This document shows positions 25,945 through 34,675 of a stretch of 64,000 nucleotides of DNA, piece by piece. Under the pieces are notes generated by a model, which saw only the letters and a list, made by a program, of their open reading frames with translations, searched no databases and was not told the DNA's origin. The translations under genes and the position numbers were made by a program. The first letter of the stretch is position 1. Each line of letters begins with the position of its first letter. Origin of the DNA: Larkinella terrae (GTDB taxonomy: Bacteria > Bacteroidota > Bacteroidia > Cytophagales > Spirosomataceae); NCBI RefSeq assembly GCF_009668025.1, contig NZ_WJXZ01000014.1, forward strand, positions 950,448 to 1,014,447, read 5' to 3'.

Positions 25945-26889
25945 ATGTTAAGACGAATCAGTTTACCGGTTTTTTTGCTGCTGACCTTCACGCTGAAACT
26001 ACAGGCGCAGCAACCCCTGCAGGTGTTGGCGATCAAAACGCCCAAAGAACTGCACAGCTTTTTCCGGTGGACAGGCAAGGATATTCCGATCATTAGCGGA
26101 CACCGGGGTGGCATGGTGAAAGGCTTTCCGGAAAACTCGATGGCGACTTTTGAGAACACGCTGAAGCACACCCCGGCCTTTTTCGAGATTGATCCGCGGC
26201 TGACGAAAGACAGTGTGATTGTAATCCTGCACGACGCAACGCTGGAACGAACCACGACCGGAACCGGAAACCTGTCGGATTATACCTGGGCCGAACTGAA
26301 AAAACTGCGGCTGAAAGATGCCGAAGGAAATGTTACCGAACACCGGATTCCGACGCTGGCCGAAGCCATCGAGTGGGCGCGGGGCAAAACGATTCTGAAT
26401 CTGGACAAAAAAGACGTGCCGTTTCCGATGATTGCCGCGATCATCCGCGAACACAAAGCCGACGCGTTTGTAATGCTGACGGTACATACCGCCGAGGAAG
26501 CGCTTTACTATTACAAAGGGAATAAAAACCAGATGTTTTCGGCCTTCGTCAAAACGCCACAAGCCATGAAGGAATACGAAAAAGCCGGGATTCCGTGGAC
26601 CCAGCTGATTGCCTACATCGGGCCGGACATCAAACCCGAAAACCAGGAAATGTATAAATTGCTGAATGCCAAAGGCGTGATGTGCATGATTTCGGCCGCG
26701 CCGACGTTCGACAAACTAAAAACCGCCGAAGAACGCGCTGCGGCCTATCGGGCGGTTTTTAAAGACGGTGCCAGCATTCTGGAATCGGACCTGCCCATCG
26801 AAACTGCCGAAGCCATCCAGTCGTTGATTCCCGCCAAAAGTACAAAATCAATTTACTTCAGAAAAACAGTGGTCAGCGAGCGGTTTTGA
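25945..26889 (+). CDS. Exported glycerophosphodiester phosphodiesterase family protein
   Basis: A 314-residue GDPD-fold enzyme with signal peptide MLRRISLPVFLLLTFTLKLQAQ (start 25945; a TTG frame start at 25915 is less likely). The active site is visible: His53-Arg54 (SGHRGG), Glu63 (PENSMATFE), Glu81 and Asp83 (FEIDPRLTKD), His96-Asp97 (ILHDATLERTTTG). It hydrolyses glycerophosphodiesters to sn-glycerol 3-phosphate and an alcohol in classical members. It acts in the periplasm. It begins 20 bases after the phosphatase gene and is the last gene of the cluster. Confidence 0.9.
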   Translation: MLRRISLPVFLLLTFTLKLQAQQPLQVLAIKTPKELHSFFRWTGKDIPIISGHRGGMVKGFPENSMATFENTLKHTPAFFEIDPRLTKDSVIVILHDATLERTTTGTGNLSDYTWAELKKLRLKDAEGNVTEHRIPTLAEAIEWARGKTILNLDKKDVPFPMIAAIIREHKADAFVMLTVHTAEEALYYYKGNKNQMFSAFVKTPQAMKEYEKAGIPWTQLIAYIGPDIKPENQEMYKLLNAKGVMCMISAAPTFDKLKTAEERAAAYRAVFKDGASILESDLPIETAEAIQSLIPAKSTKSIYFRKTVVSERF

Positions 26890-26949
26890 AGTGATTTTTT
26901 CAACATCAACGTTCAGTAAATCACTCCTGATTTAATCGTAGTCGTTGAT

Positions 26950-27525
26950 TTACAGCCACAGGTCTTTCAGCCCTTCGCGCTTGCCAAGCAACGGATCGGT
27001 TTCGGGCAGTAATACGGCAGCAATGTTTTGATCGGCCTTGGGGCGGTCGCCGGGTTCAGCCCGCAGGATGTCGTAATCCCGGCCGTCGGGATACGCGCCA
27101 ACCACGCCAAAATCGGCCGAAGCTTCCAGCTTTTTGTGACCTACACCCGCCGGAATGACGATGATGTCGCCAGCCGCTACCCGGACTTTCTGCCCTTTTT
27201 CACCGCCGAGATGCAGCAAGGCCGAACCGCTGTAAACACCCAGAACCTCGTGCGAAATGCTGTGGTAATGGTGGTACGGAAATACGCCGTTTCGCCAGGA
27301 GTTGGTCCAGTTGTTGGCCGAAAATCGTTGTTCGAGCCAGGAAGCCCCGGCCGACCCGGTTTCTGAAAAAGCCTTCCGGTAAAGCAATAAGGGATATTTG
27401 CTGTTTGGAATTGAACCGTCGTCCTTGAATGCGAAGGTTTCGGGCTGTGGTGCTGGCTGAGTCATGGCAGTTAAGGTTAGCAAAATCGCTGAGCCTGCGC
27501 GGGCGAGAAAATCGGTTCGGTTCAT
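26950..27525 (-). CDS. Cupin-domain protein
   Basis: A 191-residue protein; start 27525 (MNRTDFLARAGSAILLTLT) gives an N-terminal export-like segment and is preferred over a 36-residue upstream extension. One cupin core (about 95-150) has HHYHSISHEVLGVYSGSALLHLG (metal-binding His and Glu) and RVAAGDIIVIPAGVGHKKL. The function of such small cupins ranges from metal-dependent enzymes to binding proteins; no specific role can be given. It is downstream of the DoxX gene after a hairpin. Confidence 0.8.
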   Translation of the reverse strand: MNRTDFLARAGSAILLTLTAMTQPAPQPETFAFKDDGSIPNSKYPLLLYRKAFSETGSAGASWLEQRFSANNWTNSWRNGVFPYHHYHSISHEVLGVYSGSALLHLGGEKGQKVRVAAGDIIVIPAGVGHKKLEASADFGVVGAYPDGRDYDILRAEPGDRPKADQNIAAVLLPETDPLLGKREGLKDLWL

Positions 27526-27588
27526 GCAATTTGGTTCATTACAATCCTTAAAACTACCGGTTCGGGTGTTCGGTTTTCGCAAATGAAC

Positions 27589-27643
27589 AACGCCAATTGT
27601 AAAAGAGAGCGACGCGCGCTTCGTCCCTTCCACAATTGGCGTT
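27589..27643. terminator. Hairpin downstream of DoxX gene
   Basis: AACGCCAATTGT (27589-27600) and ACAATTGGCGTT (27632-27643), 12-bp perfect arms, between the DoxX and cupin genes on the minus strand. No T-run; probably an attenuating or 3'-end hairpin. Confidence 0.5.
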
Positions 27644-27669
27644 ATTTCGTTCAGAACGGAACCTCTTGC

Positions 27670-28152
27670 TCAGGCAGTTTGCAGACGACTGACCGATGCG
27701 GTTTTGCCGATTTTTCCAGACAACAACCGGTCAACGGAAAACCGCCCGCTCCCCACGATCAGCAGCGCCAGGCTCATGCCGAAAATCAACAGGTCCATTT
27801 CGTAACCTTCGCCTTTCTGATTGCCGAACCAGTTCATGGAAAAACCGTAGGGAAGGTGCGTTGTCAGCATGGCGCCCAGCATGACGGCGAACGTTGCCAG
27901 TGCATTGAGCCGCCCCAGAAAACCGAACAGCAGCCCGACTGCGCCCAGTGTTTCGATGACGATGGTGAGAAAGCCAACAATCCAGGGAATCTGAACCGTT
28001 TCGGTAAAGAATTGCATGGTGCTGGTAAAACCGTATCCGCCGAAAAGGCCAGCCGCTTTTTGCAGGCCGTGGTACAGCATAACCGTGCCAAGAGGGAGAC
28101 GTAGAAACAGGCCTGTCAGGCTGTTGCTGGTGGTGATGAATTTGTGGAACAT
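27670..28152 (-). CDS. DoxX family membrane protein
   Basis: A 160-residue integral membrane protein with four hydrophobic helices. The typical DoxX signature is present: LFLRLPLGTVMLYHGLQKAAGLFGGYG near the start, then IETLGAVGLLFGFLGRL and MLGAMLTTHLPYGF. The family is linked to thiol/redox or quinone-related membrane functions without a settled activity. It lies 29 bases after the SnoaL-like gene, with which it probably forms an operon, behind a Crp/Fnr-type regulator. Confidence 0.88.
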   Translation of the reverse strand: MFHKFITTSNSLTGLFLRLPLGTVMLYHGLQKAAGLFGGYGFTSTMQFFTETVQIPWIVGFLTIVIETLGAVGLLFGFLGRLNALATFAVMLGAMLTTHLPYGFSMNWFGNQKGEGYEMDLLIFGMSLALLIVGSGRFSVDRLLSGKIGKTASVSRLQTA

Positions 28153-28181
28153 AGTCGTGTTGTTTACTGATTTCGAGATGC

Positions 28182-28559
28182 TTACGCGATTAATTCCGGC
28201 GTTGCTACGGAGTCGTAGAAAAACTGTTCGCGGACAATTTTGTCGTCGCGCCAGTGTTGCACCGACACCTGGGTGTAGTTTTTCTCACCCCATTCCTTGT
28301 GGGTGTACTCATAATGCCAGACCACCATCGTGACGCCTTCGCCCGCCGTGACGTCCAGCACCTGCAGGGCGCGCAGTGCCGTGACATTGCCGTAAAAATC
28401 GAGTTCGCGCTGGCGGTTGGCGGTTTTGCCGACGGTCGGCGGCAGGGCATTTTCCTGCATCACGATCTCCTCGTCGTAAAACCGCTCGAAAGCGTCCATC
28501 GACCGGCCCTGGAGTACGAGTTGGTTCAATTGATTGATGTTGTTCAGAAGCTTTTCCAT
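28182..28559 (-). CDS. SnoaL-like/NTF2-fold protein
   Basis: A 125-residue protein (start 28559, MEKLLNNINQ; a 12-residue upstream extension to 28595 is possible). The NTF2-like fold is suggested by DAFERFYDEEIVMQENALPP at the N-terminus and TVLDV/TMVVWHYEYTH/VSVQHWRDDKIVREQFFYD further on. Such proteins bind small ligands or act as polyketide-cyclase-like or isomerase enzymes; no specific activity is predicted. It is cotranscribed with DoxX by spacing. Confidence 0.8.
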   Translation of the reverse strand: MEKLLNNINQLNQLVLQGRSMDAFERFYDEEIVMQENALPPTVGKTANRQRELDFYGNVTALRALQVLDVTAGEGVTMVVWHYEYTHKEWGEKNYTQVSVQHWRDDKIVREQFFYDSVATPELIA

Positions 28560-28905
28560 TTCTTCGTTTTGTCGGTTGTTTGATTGAATTGACAATACAA
28601 AGGTAGAGCAGCCCCGGGCCGGAGTTCCTTGATGTAGTTTAGGAAATACCCTTGATCTGGTTTAAGATGAATGGTGGCTCACTACGTCTCGTAGAGACGA
28701 AATGTTTCCGGGTCGCCGGTTCGATAGATTAATAGGTTGATTTTCAGCCGCCTGCCGTAGGTAGGCAACGGTTGCCTACCTACGGCAGGCGGCTGGGCGA
28801 ATACGAAATCACAGCTACAAACATCAGATGCCTAACGGCATCCTATGGTTTGGGCTTTCTCCAAAATGCTCGTTAGTTTAAGATGTTAGAGTCAAAACCG
28901 CTCCA
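28560..28905. other. Intergenic region with a 51-bp palindrome and a dispersed repeat
   Basis: About 346 bases between the Crp/Fnr gene and the SnoaL-like gene. It holds the near-zero-loop palindrome at 28745-28795 and the CTACAAACAT...GATGCC.AACGGCATC repeat at 28815-28842. No gene seen. Confidence 0.6.
28745..28795. repeat. Perfect 51-bp palindrome (25-bp arms, one central base)
   Basis: The left arm 28745-28769 starts CAGCCGCCTGCCGTAGG and ends TAGGCAAC; after the single base 28770 the exact complement runs 28771-28795. It is GC-rich, has no T-run, and can extrude as a cruciform. It is 110 bases downstream of the Crp/Fnr stop codon. Confidence 0.85.
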
Positions 28906-29490
28906 TTATTTCCGGCGTGATGCCTGCTGTTTGCGGATGCGGCTGAGAAATTCGGGGGTGAAGCCCAGGTAGGAGGCAATCAGGTGTTGCGGAACGCGCT
29001 GATCGAGGCCGGGGTAGCGCTCAATGAAGTTCAGATACCGTTCCTCGGCGGTCTGACTAATGGTCGCGATCACGCGTTTTTCGGCGGAAACGAAGGCCCG
29101 CTGGCTGATGATGCGGAAAAACCGCTCGAATTTCGGCACCCGCCGGTAGAGTTCGTCGAGCGAAGCCTGATCGATCTGGAGCAGTTCCGAATCTTCGAGG
29201 GCGTCGGTGTTGTAGGCGGCTGACGACTGGGTCAGAAAACTGTAGAGGTCGCCCGTCCACCAGTTCTCGACGGCAAACTGCACGACGTGTTCACTGCCGC
29301 GATCGTCCACGAAATACGTCCGCAGGCAGCCCTTGACCACGAACGAATCGAACTTGCAGACGTCACCCGCCTGCACCAGATACTGACGCTTGCGGAGCAG
29401 TTTAAACCGGAGTAGCGACGTAAAATAGTCGATTTCGGCGGGTTCCAGATCGATAAACTGGCCAACGTGAGCAAGAATGGAATCGTACAT
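28906..29490 (-). CDS. Crp/Fnr-family transcriptional regulator
   Basis: A 194-residue regulator of the Bacteroidota Crp/Fnr type. The N-terminal cNMP-binding fold spans about 10-120 (KRQYLVQAGDVCKFDSFVVKG, then WWTGDLYSF). The C-terminal helix-turn-helix is IASYLGFTPEFLSRIRKQ. No iron-sulfur cysteine cluster typical of true FNR is seen, and the cyclic-nucleotide phosphate-binding Arg motif is not canonical, so the effector is unknown. It probably controls the downstream SnoaL-like/DoxX/cupin genes. Confidence 0.9.
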   Translation of the reverse strand: MYDSILAHVGQFIDLEPAEIDYFTSLLRFKLLRKRQYLVQAGDVCKFDSFVVKGCLRTYFVDDRGSEHVVQFAVENWWTGDLYSFLTQSSAAYNTDALEDSELLQIDQASLDELYRRVPKFERFFRIISQRAFVSAEKRVIATISQTAEERYLNFIERYPGLDQRVPQHLIASYLGFTPEFLSRIRKQQASRRK

Positions 29491-29539
29491 GCGGGAAAAG
29501 TAATCAATCTGTAAATGTACAGATTAACGAAAATAACCG

Positions 29540-30337
29540 CTACGAAACCGAGTACGTCTGCTCCACTTTTTCAATGTTGGTGGCGTAAAGCTGCACCTCG
29601 TGGACGCGTCCGTTCATGGCCAGCATGCAGCGCGGCCGGGCGCCTTTCTGAATAAACCGGATGGCGAATTTGTTGAGAATATGGCTTTTTCCGACCCGAA
29701 TAAACCGGTCGGCGGGCAGCATTTTTTCCAGCGCATCGAGGGTAATATTCGGAATATTCAGGTGGTCGTATTGCGAACAATAGACGTTGATCTGCCGGTT
29801 GGCCGAATCGCAGTAAATAATGTCGTCGGGATCGATGCAGTGAAAAACCTGCGAATTCTGAAAAACCAGCAGCGGTTTTTTCTCCTCATCCGGGCGTTCT
29901 GTCATGCTTTCCAGGCGGCCCATCAGGTCGGCTTCCTGCTCCCGAACGGTTTTCCATTTCTGGTAAAAAAGCTCGATTTTTTCCTGGAGCAGAAACGGGT
30001 CGATGGGCTTCACCACAAAATCGGAATGGAAATAAGGGGCAGCTTTCTGAACGGCCATCAGGGCTTCGTCGGGGTAGCCTGATACAAAAATGATTCCGTA
30101 GGATTGCTGGGATTTACTTAATTCGTCGAGCAGGTCAAAACCGCTCAGAACGGGCATTTTAATGTCCAGCAAAATCAGGTCGGGTTCCCGATCGGCAATC
30201 AGGGCCAAACCGGAGCGGACGTCTTCTGCTTCGCCCACCACTTCCAGATTGGGCATCATTTCGAGCATGCTCCGGAGCGTTTCCCGAACAAAAAATTCGT
30301 CGTCGATGAGTACTACTTTTATGCTGTGATTTTTCAT
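29540..30337 (-). CDS. LytTR response regulator (pair 1)
   Basis: A 265-residue response regulator. Receiver residues 1-125 with phospho-acceptor Asp58 (DLILLDIKMP), acidic pocket (IDDE, 11-14) and Lys in FVVKPIDP. The C-terminal LytTR DNA-binding domain (about 165-262) has IIYCDSANRQINVY and FIRVGKSHILN. LytTR proteins bind paired direct repeats. It begins 21 bases after the stop of its propeller kinase and is surely the partner. Confidence 0.92.
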   Translation of the reverse strand: MKNHSIKVVLIDDEFFVRETLRSMLEMMPNLEVVGEAEDVRSGLALIADREPDLILLDIKMPVLSGFDLLDELSKSQQSYGIIFVSGYPDEALMAVQKAAPYFHSDFVVKPIDPFLLQEKIELFYQKWKTVREQEADLMGRLESMTERPDEEKKPLLVFQNSQVFHCIDPDDIIYCDSANRQINVYCSQYDHLNIPNITLDALEKMLPADRFIRVGKSHILNKFAIRFIQKGARPRCMLAMNGRVHEVQLYATNIEKVEQTYSVS

Positions 30338-30358
30338 GTTTCCAGAGAAAAATAGAAG

Positions 30359-33300
30359 TTACGCCTTGGCCTCGGCCACCACCTCTTCGGGGGGCAAAAC
30401 CGGGTAGAGTGGGAGATAGGCTTCGACCCGCAAACCGCCGGAGCCGTTTTCGTTCAGATCAGTATGAAACTGGCGGCTTTTCATGGCGTTGTACTGGTTC
30501 AACTGATCGAACAGCGCCTGGTTGATGACCAGCCCGCGACCCGTTGAGCGACGCCGGTATTGCCGGGCTTTTTCCAGACCCACGCCATCGTCTTCCACGG
30601 TAACGTGCAAAAAATCGTCCTGAACTTCGAGGGTCAGCCAGACCGTGCCGCCCTGCGGTTTGTTTTCCAGGCCGTGTTTGATCGCGTTCGAGACGTAGCC
30701 CTGAATCAGCATTTTCGGAATGGTGGTGTCGAGCGGAACGCCCGGTTTTACGTCAATCACCGATTGAACCCGCTGCCGAAACCGCACTTTTTCCAGATCG
30801 AGGTACGTACTGACAAAGTCCAGCTCTTCGCCCAGCGACCAGAAAACCTGGCTGCGACTGAGGAGTTTATGCCGGAAAATGCTTCCGAATTTGGCGAGGT
30901 ACCGGACCACCATTTCCGATTCCTGCCGGTACAACATCGACTGCACGGCGGTCAGAAAGTTGGAGACAAAATGCGGATCGATCTGATTGGTGATTGCCCG
31001 AACTTCCAGCAACGCGCGTTCGCGGCTGGCTTCGGCCAACTCACGACTCATCTGCACTTCGATATTCTGGCGGTTGGCGGCTTCCAGTTCGAGCTCCGTC
31101 ACCCGCTGTTTGGCCCGCAGAATTTCCTGCTGCCGCTGCGCCTGCGTCCGCACCTGCCGCAGGACGAAGAAAAAACCGCAGCCGAAAACCGCCAGCAACG
31201 CCAGCATCCGGAACCAGCCCGTCGACCACCAGGGGGGCGCAATCTGAAATTCCTGAACAACCGGGCTCGTATTCCATAAACCGTTGGCCCGCAACACCCG
31301 CAACGCCAGCCGATACCGGCCGTCCGAGAGGTTTTTCAGGAATATGGTGCTGCTATGAACCGGTTCCGACCATTCGGTATCGGGCTGCGGGTCGTCCAGT
31401 CGCTCCAGGCGGTAGCTGTACACGGAGTTGGCGAACAGATTGTGATTCTGGGGTTCCTGCAACTGGATTTCCAGGTCGTTCTGATCGGGATTGAACCGCA
31501 TTTTGCCCGATAAATTTGTGTAGCGCTTGCCCGTTCGCAGGTCGCGAATCGAGCGGAGACCGGTGGGGACGGTTTTCAGTAAGCCCAGCAATTCTTTTTC
31601 GGGAATCATCATCATCCGGTCGTGCGTCGGCATCCACCAGCGGTGCTGGCTGTCCCGAAAGCAGCCGTGCGAAATGCCCTGTCCGCCAAAACCGTTCCGC
31701 TGATCGAACCACGCGAGCCATTCCTGCCCGTTTTCGTAAAACCGGTCCACATCCAGCACGTACAGCCCTTCGATGGCGCCGACCATCAGATAAGACGTGC
31801 CCAAAGGCTGACAAAAATGCAGTACCCGTTTCAATTGCATCGGCACAATCTGCCGAAACCGCTTGTAGTCGTAGAACCAGAGTCCCTGATCGGTGGCCAG
31901 CCAGAGGTTCCCGCGTTTGTCGCGGTATATGTCAAAGATCATCCAGACGGGCAGCGTCTCGGGCGAGTACGTCAGGGTTTTGACCTGCTCCGATTTGCCG
32001 TCCCAGATGGCCGAACTGCCCTGCCCACCCAGCCAAAACCGGCCCATTTTGTCTTTTTCAATGTCGTAATACCCCGTGGTCGGCAGGGGCATCACTTTTT
32101 CCAGTTCCAGGGTCCGGCGGTTATAAATCAGGAGTTTTTTACTGGTGGCAAACAGGTAGCGGTTTTGGGTCACATCGTCGTAAAACCCCCGAACGTTGGT
32201 TCCCTGATCGCTGCCGGGAAGTTTCCGGTAGTGCTGGCCATCAAACCAGAGCAAGCCTTTTCCGCCCACGGTCGAGAAAATCAGGTTCCCGTCGGTGTCC
32301 CGGTTCGTGGCTGCGATGAAATCGTTGGATGGAAGCGTGCGGAAATACGTGTCGTCCCGAACAATCCGATCCTCTGAAAGCCGGCTTAAACCCGTTCCAC
32401 GCGACGCGAACCAGATGGTGCCCCTGCGGTCTTCGGTCGCCGAAACGGTTTCGTCCGACCAGCCGCCGGACGCGTCGAAATACCGCCAGCCGGTTCGCAG
32501 CACCCAACTGATGCCGTCGGTGCTGCCCACCCAAAGGTCGCCCTGGCGGTCGAAAAGCAGACTCCGAACCGGGGCCGTCGAAACGCCGGAATCCACCAGC
32601 CGCCGACCGTCAAACCAGCAAATGTGGCGGTTTGCCGACGCAAAAGCGACTTCTTCGCGGCTGCTGATGGCAAACACTTCGGCAGTTTGCATCATGGCCG
32701 GAATCTGGAACACGCGCTCGGCCGCACCGGTTTTCAGGCGGTATAAGGCCACATCGGTCAGGGCGTAGAACAAACCGGTTGGTCCCTGCAAAATCCGCCG
32801 GATTTTGCCTTCCAGGGAAATCCGGCTCAGGGTTTCGTCGCGCCATTGCCACAGATTTCCGTCTTTGGTAGCGATCAGCACCCGCCGATTGGCCCAATCA
32901 GCGCGGAGATCCAGAATTGAGGGCGCCTGTTTCGGAAAAACCCGGGCGGTAACGTTCTTAACGCGGCCGTTTTGCAGGATGCTCAGGCCCTTGTCTGTGA
33001 AGGGCTGATCGGGCAGTCCGGCAAACCACACCCGGTTTTGGTGATCGACCGTCAGAAAGGAGGTGCCGATGCGATTAAAATGGGGGGCGTAGCCAACCAC
33101 GGTCGTGTCGATCCGGAGTTTCAGACCAGCCGAAAGCCGAAGCCGGTAGAGTTTCGTCCCGGCCACCCACACCGAGCTGTCGGGCCCGATGGCCAGGTCA
33201 TTGATCAGTCCCTGAGGGAGTTGGGGCAGTTTCCGGGAGTTGATGAGCTGGTGTTCACGATCGAAAAAATCCAGCCCCCAGTCGGTCGCAACCCAGATTC

Positions 33301-33463
33301 GACCCGCCGGATCGGCTTGCAGAAAATACACCCGGACGTTGTCCAGTCCTTCGGCAATGCTGTAGCGCTGTTCGGCATACCGCTGTGCGTATACGTGTGC
33401 CGGTAGACTGGAAACCCAGCTTAGCAGAAACGTACAGCAAAGCAAAAAAGGGCGACAACGCAT
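30359..33463 (-). CDS. Beta-propeller sensor histidine kinase, LytS type (pair 1)
   Basis: A 1034-residue membrane sensor. Signal peptide, then two seven-bladed regulator propellers (about 30-660; repeats like GRIWVATDWGLDFF, GDLWVGSTDG, GNLWLATDQGLWFY), a Y_Y_Y-type Ig domain (about 670-745), one membrane helix (about 755-772, MLALLAVFGCGFFFVL), a coiled coil, and a His_kinase/LytS module with His831 in DPHFVSN and N-box VSNAIKHGLENK, followed by DDGVGL. This architecture is like Bacteroidota hybrid sensors for glycans but without an attached receiver; the signal is passed to the LytTR regulator downstream. Confidence 0.92.
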   Translation of the reverse strand: MRCRPFLLCCTFLLSWVSSLPAHVYAQRYAEQRYSIAEGLDNVRVYFLQADPAGRIWVATDWGLDFFDREHQLINSRKLPQLPQGLINDLAIGPDSSVWVAGTKLYRLRLSAGLKLRIDTTVVGYAPHFNRIGTSFLTVDHQNRVWFAGLPDQPFTDKGLSILQNGRVKNVTARVFPKQAPSILDLRADWANRRVLIATKDGNLWQWRDETLSRISLEGKIRRILQGPTGLFYALTDVALYRLKTGAAERVFQIPAMMQTAEVFAISSREEVAFASANRHICWFDGRRLVDSGVSTAPVRSLLFDRQGDLWVGSTDGISWVLRTGWRYFDASGGWSDETVSATEDRRGTIWFASRGTGLSRLSEDRIVRDDTYFRTLPSNDFIAATNRDTDGNLIFSTVGGKGLLWFDGQHYRKLPGSDQGTNVRGFYDDVTQNRYLFATSKKLLIYNRRTLELEKVMPLPTTGYYDIEKDKMGRFWLGGQGSSAIWDGKSEQVKTLTYSPETLPVWMIFDIYRDKRGNLWLATDQGLWFYDYKRFRQIVPMQLKRVLHFCQPLGTSYLMVGAIEGLYVLDVDRFYENGQEWLAWFDQRNGFGGQGISHGCFRDSQHRWWMPTHDRMMMIPEKELLGLLKTVPTGLRSIRDLRTGKRYTNLSGKMRFNPDQNDLEIQLQEPQNHNLFANSVYSYRLERLDDPQPDTEWSEPVHSSTIFLKNLSDGRYRLALRVLRANGLWNTSPVVQEFQIAPPWWSTGWFRMLALLAVFGCGFFFVLRQVRTQAQRQQEILRAKQRVTELELEAANRQNIEVQMSRELAEASRERALLEVRAITNQIDPHFVSNFLTAVQSMLYRQESEMVVRYLAKFGSIFRHKLLSRSQVFWSLGEELDFVSTYLDLEKVRFRQRVQSVIDVKPGVPLDTTIPKMLIQGYVSNAIKHGLENKPQGGTVWLTLEVQDDFLHVTVEDDGVGLEKARQYRRRSTGRGLVINQALFDQLNQYNAMKSRQFHTDLNENGSGGLRVEAYLPLYPVLPPEEVVAEAKA

Positions 33464-33884
33464 GGTTTGATTGAATGAAGCGGATGTAAATTACTAAAAA
33501 AAAGAGTCGCTGTTCCGGCGTAGCGGTTTCACGGTATGAAAGCCCGTTCTGGCGGTGTCAAGTTGAGATTTGACCGACTGAAAAAAACGCTCTCCGTTTC
33601 GGTTTGGCCGTTGGCAGGGTTTTATCTTTTCTCCTGAAATAATAGAAAGTGAATGCAGAAGTTCCACTGGTATTCAGAATAATCCGACCGAAAACCGCCC
33701 CGTCCGGTTTGGATTTCTCCGGGAAATTTGGACCGCCATTTTCAAACTTGATACACTGATTGAGGCATTTTGTACCACCGGGCTTTTGGACCTTATTTAT
33801 CTATTCATCTATCGTCTACTTTTGATCGTCAACCGACACAATCCACACCATCTTTTAATCTGTACAACAACGATACTATCGAAT
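33464..33884. other. Intergenic region with a possible promoter
   Basis: 421 bases between the divergent kinase and orphan lipoprotein genes. TACTTTTG at 33817-33824 matches the Bacteroidota -7 consensus TAnnTTTG, 60 bases before the lipoprotein start, but a well-spaced TTTG -33 box is not evident. Nothing else seen. Confidence 0.45.
33817..33824 (+). promoter_or_regulatory. Candidate -7 box (TAnnTTTG)
   Basis: TACTTTTG fits the -7 element used by the Bacteroidota primary sigma factor. The nearest TTTG upstream (33785-33788) is too far for an ideal -33 box, so this is a weak call. Confidence 0.25.
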
Positions 33885-34661
33885 ATGAGCACACTAACAG
33901 AATGGGTAATCCGACTGACCAGCCTCGCCCTGGTTTATGCATGCAGCTTCTGCAAGGAGGAATCGAAATTATCGGCAGCGAAACCCCATTTTATTGTCGT
34001 CAAAGGTAGTGGAGATATAACGCCTGAACTGACGATGTTTCGGGAGATCCTCGGCGCTCATCTGAACACCACGCCCGGGCAGAAAGCCGGTCGGCGGGAA
34101 ATCAACTGGGATGTGGTTCCGGCCAGTCAATTAAATGTCAATTCGTTCCGGGGGGATTTCTTCAACAAGGTTAGCGGCAGCGAAACCAGCGGCTTTCCCT
34201 ACGGAGCCGTTTTTACGACTGTTGGCACCGGTTTGCGGGTGAGCGACAACGGGTTTGGCGATCTGATCGCGACTTGTAAAAACCGCTATAACGCCCTGCG
34301 GTCGGGCCGGACCTTTTCGCCCATCGGTAGTACTATTCTGGACGTAACGTTCTATTTGCCAGGCCAGACCATTCCCGCGAGTGTCAGGGGATTCGGGGTC
34401 ATCTTTTACGGAGTAGACCAGGCGGGTTCGACGACGCTTGAGTTTTTCGACGGCGAAACCAGCCTCGGAACGTTTCAGGCACCGGTCCGAACCGACCCGG
34501 ACGGTCTTTCCTTTCTTGGCGTCAAATTCCCCGACCATCAGGTGTCCCGCGTTCGGATTACGGCGGGCGATGCAGCAGTTTCGAAAACCCACGCGGATGA
34601 GTCCAAATACGATCTGGTGGTGCTGGACGACCTGTTGTACGACGAACCGCAGGTGCTGTAA
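33885..34661 (+). CDS. Orphan secreted protein, possible lipoprotein
   Basis: A 258-residue protein starting at 33885 (MSTLTEWVIRLTSLALVYACSFC), a hydrophobic leader ending in a lipobox-like VYAC. An upstream in-frame extension to 33786 has no signal character. The mature part has beta-sandwich features: FPYGAVFTTVGTGLRVSDNG, LDVTFYLPGQTIPASVRGFGVIFYGVD, FFDGETSLGTF and SFLGVKFPDHQVSRVRITAG. This pattern, an early motif then a domain with VxGFGVIF...TTLEFFDG, is like exported proteins of unknown function in environmental bacteria. Location extracytoplasmic; no function is proposed. Confidence 0.75.
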   Translation: MSTLTEWVIRLTSLALVYACSFCKEESKLSAAKPHFIVVKGSGDITPELTMFREILGAHLNTTPGQKAGRREINWDVVPASQLNVNSFRGDFFNKVSGSETSGFPYGAVFTTVGTGLRVSDNGFGDLIATCKNRYNALRSGRTFSPIGSTILDVTFYLPGQTIPASVRGFGVIFYGVDQAGSTTLEFFDGETSLGTFQAPVRTDPDGLSFLGVKFPDHQVSRVRITAGDAAVSKTHADESKYDLVVLDDLLYDEPQVL

Positions 34662-34675
34662 TCCGGTTTTTTAGA

